Part shown: positions 60,549-64,000 of the stretch, one piece after another
Numbering within the stretch: position 1 is the stretch's first letter
Layout of the letters: every line of letters starts with the position of its first letter
Source of the DNA: Aphelenchoides besseyi
Lineage: Eukaryota; Nematoda; Chromadorea; Rhabditida; Aphelenchoididae
Direction of reading: 5' to 3'
NCBI GenBank assembly: GCA_024699855.1
Contig: JAMPIQ010000001.1
Location: 13,826,001 to 13,890,000 of the forward strand
Length of the DNA: 64,000 nucleotides
The notes under the pieces: model-generated
The model's database searches: none
What the model saw: the letters and a program-made list of their open reading frames with translations, nothing else
Told to the model about the DNA's origin: nothing
Made by a program: the position numbers and the translations under genes

Positions 60549-63500
60549 TCACAAGTTCATCTTAACTTGCTGTAAGTAGGATTTGACTGCTTCGGAATGT
60601 CGAATTGCCGATTCGGAATCATCATATGTCGTGAGGAAATTGTCGACGTAAATGTTGTTCATGAGAGTGGTCATTTGACGGTTCTTGTCGAGATGTAGTT
60701 TCAGACTCATGGCTAGAAGACTGGGTGAGCAGATGACACCGAAACAAACACGTCGGAATCGGTAGATTTGGATGTTCTGTCGGACGAATGGTTGAGTCCA
60801 ATCCCGTGATCCAAAGAATCTCACGACGTCTCGGTCATCTTCGTGTAGTTCCAATTGTAGGAATGCTTTTTGAATGTCGCTCGTTACTCCGATGGGTTGT
60901 TGTCGGAATCGCAACAGAATACCAACGAGTTGTGGCAGCAATAGAGGACCGCGGTACATGCAGTCATTCAAACATAGATGTCCTTTTGCAGCTGTCGAAG
61001 CGTCGTAAACTAAACGCAATTTCGTTGTCGTGGAAGATTCTTTCACCACAATCTGATGTGGTAGATAATGAACCAAACGATCGGTTTCCATGTTCGTCAC
61101 TTTCTCGACGATTCCGAGTTGAATTTGTTCTTCGATAATCGCTTGATACGCCGCCTTCAGTTTGTCGTTCTGTTGAAGTCGTTTCATCAGACTGGCCGTT
61201 CGTTTAAGCGAAAATTCGAAGTTGCTGTGGAGTTTCTTTTCTTCTCTATTCCAGAGCCATCTAACTCGCAGACGTCCATCTCCCAGCTGTTGTGTCGATT
61301 CTTCGAATTGCTTCCAGATACGTTCTTCGACGGTTTGTTGGTCGTTGCTGGTGGTTAAACCGGTGTTTTCCATACTCCAAAAGTCTTTCAAAACGTTCTC
61401 GGGCGATGTCTCCTGAGTCTCGAGTTCGGGATGCACCAGTTGAGTGACAAAACTACGCATTACCGGTCGTTTGACGTCTCTTGGCTGATGAATGATAACC
61501 GGACCCAATAGACTGTCAATCTTGGCGTGATTGGTGTCGATCGTTTTGCGTGGCCATTTCATCAGCGCCCAAAACTCGTCGTAACCCAAAAGCATTTGTG
61601 GTGTGTCGTCGACTTGTCGGACTGCTTTTCCGTTGAGTTGTAAGACGATCATTGTGTTGACGATGTTTGGGATTGACCACGCCGTAAAGGAATGAGTCGA
61701 TCCGTCCGTCAAAAGCAGCGTGACTTCCAGTTTGTGGCTTTCAGCTTCTTGATTGAGAGTTCCGCCCAAAACTTCGGTCTTCAATGTTCGACTTTCTTTC
61801 GGTTTCAGGCCGAGTTGTCGCATCAGGCTGTGAGTGATGTAACTCGTGTCGCTGCAGCAGTCGAGAAGTGTTGTGGTTTTGATTTCAGCGTTGCCCGTTG
61901 AATCCAACAGTTTGACTCCGACAGTTGGCAATGATCGCCCATTCTGTGTGGAAGTGTACGTATGTGCAACGTCTGCTGATCCCAACTGCTGTTCGTCGTC
62001 CGAGGGTTCTCGTAGTTCTTCTTCCAATTCGTCAGCAATGTCCTTTTGGACCTCTTCGTCTTCAATTTCCTGCTCTGTGGACGTGACGAATGTGCGTTTC
62101 GCTTTCAGCTTCGGACACAGTAACCGATGGTGATTTCCGGCACATGATGAACATTTTCTGTTGCATTGTTTTGCTTGATGATCCAATTGAAAGCAAGCGA
62201 AGCATTTGCCCAACTCTTGTAGACGCTTGTAACGATCGTCCAGTGTCTTGTATGTGCTACAGTTCGTGGAGTTATGGTCGGCAGTGACGTTGCAAAACAA
62301 GCACTCTCGATTCGCGGTCTTCGACTGTCGTGTTGTGTAGGTCCGATTTGGTGCTCGAATGGGCGAAGCTTTGTGTCGTTTGGTATTCTCGAACGTCTTT
62401 TCCACATGCTGAAGACAGTTGAGGAAACCGGTCAGATTGTAAACATCCGATCTGATCGTTTTTATTCGTCGAAGTTCGATGATCGCTGTTGAGTTGAGTT
62501 TAGCTTCCAGCTGATGAATGATTAGCGGATTGTCGATGTTGATGCCGTGATTCGCAAATCGTCGTTCAAGTCGTCGAATCTTCAGATAGAACTCGCGCAC
62601 TTCAGTTACTTCAGTCAATTGTGGAATCGAGTTGATTTCGTCCATCAGTTTGCGTTGTACGACTTCAGGTCGATTATAAGCGTCATCCAATGAGGCCAAC
62701 ATTTCGTCGAATTCGTAGAACTTGAAGGCATCAATGGTGGTTGTCGCTCTTCCACGTACCAAACTCTTCAGGTACTGACCTTTCGCCGCACTACTTAATT
62801 GTGGAGAGTTGTAGACTGAATTGAACCAATCGATCCAATTTGAGTACTCGAGAATGTCTCCGTCAAATGTGATCGGTTCCAATTGTGGTGGTCTTACGCC
62901 GTGTTGAGCGATCATCTGTGGCTGTACGTTACCGGCGATCGAGACCGAATTCGCGGGCGGTTGAGCGCTCGTGGTTCGTGAAGGAATCGATGGCTGATTT
63001 ATTTGAGTATGTTGTCCAGTAACATTTTGTCGCATCGGTTGTCGTTGGCTGAATGTCGTTAAGCCAATAGACGATGATTGTGTTTGCTGGACATGAGTCG
63101 ACCACATCGGAGCAGAGGATGTTTGCCAAATCGGTTGTGGCATCAGAGAGAGGTGTTCTCCGGTTTCGACGATGGTCGGTAGGACTAATTCTGATGTATG
63201 TGATCTGGTTTGCAATTCCGGCATTGTTTTTGGCGGTGTGTGTCGTTCGTAGATCGAATTGAAATTCGACAGTGTAGTGTTGACAGTTTTCGGTAGTGAA
63301 GTTTTCGGTGTGAGCTGATGGTTAAAAGACTCCTCGGTTGGTTTTGGCGAGCCGTTCATGGACATTTGCGACAAACGTTCTTATTTTTTATCTTCAGTTA
63401 AGTCGTTTAACTTCGTTCCCAACACCTTGATTTTCGATCGAATGACTGACTGCTGTTCCTCGATTTGTCGACGAATGTCAGGTAGATCACACGTCAACAG

Positions 63501-63924
63501 GAATTGTGTGTATTCCTCTTCGAGTTCAGAATTTTCGTTTCGTCTGTTTTTCCATTCGTCGCCGAGTGTTTGGATGAATCCCAGGCTTGTTGTCAAACTA
63601 TCGTATTTGAGTTGATGATGTTCGATTGTTTGTTGACACGAGTTAAACCGTTCTTCCAATGACTGAGTTGTATCGTCAACGAAATCCGGAATGTCTGTCG
63701 CTTGCTGTAGGACGTTCTTAATCTCGGCGACTGCGTTCGTAAGCTGTTCCTTGATCTTCTGTATTCGCTCCTTTTGACCTCGAGTTATCATCATGACGTT
63801 CGCACCAGAAGACTCTTGGAGTTGCTATTGTTAGCCGGAAGTTCTTTCGTGCGTCGTCTAGTTGCTCTCGAAGTTGTTTTCTCCTCTTTTGATGGCGTGT
63901 TCGTGCGTTCGGCTTGACTTTCAT
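60549..63924 (-). pseudogene. retroelement gag-protease-RT frame, interrupted
   Basis: Starts in a short frame at 63924, then a frame from 63794 to 63381 ending in TAA, then the same frame resumes with ATG at 63374 and runs 941 codons. Visible parts: helical N-terminal gag (EQLTNAVAEIKNVLQQ), a Pro/Gln/Thr-rich linker, the BEL/Pao gag core (WIDWFNSVYN, KGQYLKSLVRG), Cys/His knuckles (CLFCNV..C, CFACFQLDHQAKQC, CSSCAGNHHRLLC), a protease-like motif (TTLLDCCSDTSYI) and RT motifs (DIQKAFLQLELHEDD, CFGVICSPSLL, YVDNF). The active-site box reads YVDN where YVDD is the canonical form. The frame ends at 60549 by a frameshift just after the RT palm. Confidence 0.85.
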
Positions 63925-64000
63925 CGGGTAGGCGAGTTGGATTTGATCGCTGTAATCAAACGAGTTAATCCGTTCAGAATTTGCTGGTTCTTCGCGCGCC

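Larger units (their letters stand above)
56122..64000 (-). mobile_element. BEL/Pao LTR retroelement with env-like frame, 5' end beyond the window
   Basis: Minus-strand order from high to low coordinates: gag (63.9-62.1 kb, zinc-knuckle region), protease (~61.85 kb), reverse transcriptase (61.3-60.5 kb), RNase H (~60.3-59.8 kb), integrase (59.3-58.2 kb), env-like protein (58.05-56.35 kb). Domain order and text (RT then RNase H then an H2C2-type integrase with DUF5641-like tail) are those of BEL/Pao elements. Reading-frame lesions occur at 63381 (TAA), ~60526-60549 (frameshift), 58724 (TGA) and ~57713-57728 (frame change), plus a frame change near 63720-63794. It is therefore a decayed but recent-looking copy. 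Confidence 0.9.

Noticed and set aside
57295..61358. Many plus-strand open frames over the retroelement
   Set aside because: They lie opposite well-supported gag/pol/env text and have no domain signal of their own; they are antisense shadows.
1..64000. CRISPR arrays, bacterial operons, prophage or replication origins
   Set aside because: No spaced direct repeats of the right type; introns and animal protein families show this is eukaryotic nuclear sequence.

Overview
The window looks like animal nuclear DNA, most probably from a nematode. Genes are split by many very short introns, mostly about 40-60 bases, with GTAAGT/GTGAGT donors and TTTCAG/TTTTAG acceptors. The two largest genes carry worm-typical cysteine repeats: EB modules, and WR1/lustrin-type repeats ending in Cys-Cys. 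A BEL/Pao LTR element with an envelope-like reading frame and a Merlin-type DNA transposon are also present. An early-branching (clade I-like) nematode is my best guess; I cannot name a genus. Exon boundaries below were worked out by hand from splice motifs and reading phase.

Layout. 0.9-1.9 kb: a secreted helical protein with a 13-base microexon (+). 2.2-3.5 kb: a divergent paired-domain (Pax) gene with no homeodomain (-). 7.6-8.3 kb: a secreted protein of unknown family (+). 8.6-9.9 kb: a BTB-type protein with a cysteine-rich tail (-). 9.9-15.1 kb: mostly without recognisable genes. 15.1-16.0 kb: a multi-pass membrane protein (+). 16.2-31.0 kb: a roughly 15 kb minus-strand gene for a secreted mosaic of about 35 EB modules ending in a NodB/chitin-deacetylase-like domain. 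Two of its introns are expanded. One holds a decayed Merlin transposon (26.05-27.26 kb); the other holds two small plus-strand genes (21.4-22.4 kb), one with a Myb/SANT-like region.

32.0-33.0 kb: an unorthodox aquaporin (-). 33.7-34.4 kb: a basic coiled-coil protein (+). 34.7-35.5 kb: a broken prolyl-oligopeptidase copy (+). 35.9-36.5 kb: a small hydrophobic, possibly mitochondrial protein (-). 38.6 kb: a run of 41 G. 38.8-39.9 kb: a four-TM protein (+). 40.7-45.6 kb: a second giant cysteine-rich secreted protein (+). 45.7-47.8 kb: an MFS transporter (-). 48.2-52.5 kb: three small minus-strand membrane-protein genes, interleaved with one plus-strand gene of unknown function. 53.1-54.3 kb: a probable mitochondrial protein (-). 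54.5-55.2 kb: an unresolved gene (+). 55.2-56.1 kb: LTR-like sequence with two hairpin-plus-TATA cassettes. 56.1-64.0 kb: a BEL/Pao element (-) with gag, protease, RT, RNase H, integrase and an env-like frame, carrying several stops and frameshifts, and running off the window end.

There is no operon logic. The EB/deacetylase and WR1 genes both encode secreted, disulphide-rich, matrix-like proteins and lie about 10 kb apart, pointing away from each other. The clustered small membrane proteins look like local duplicates. The two insertions into EB-gene introns and the retroelement at the right edge show that this locus accumulates mobile DNA.
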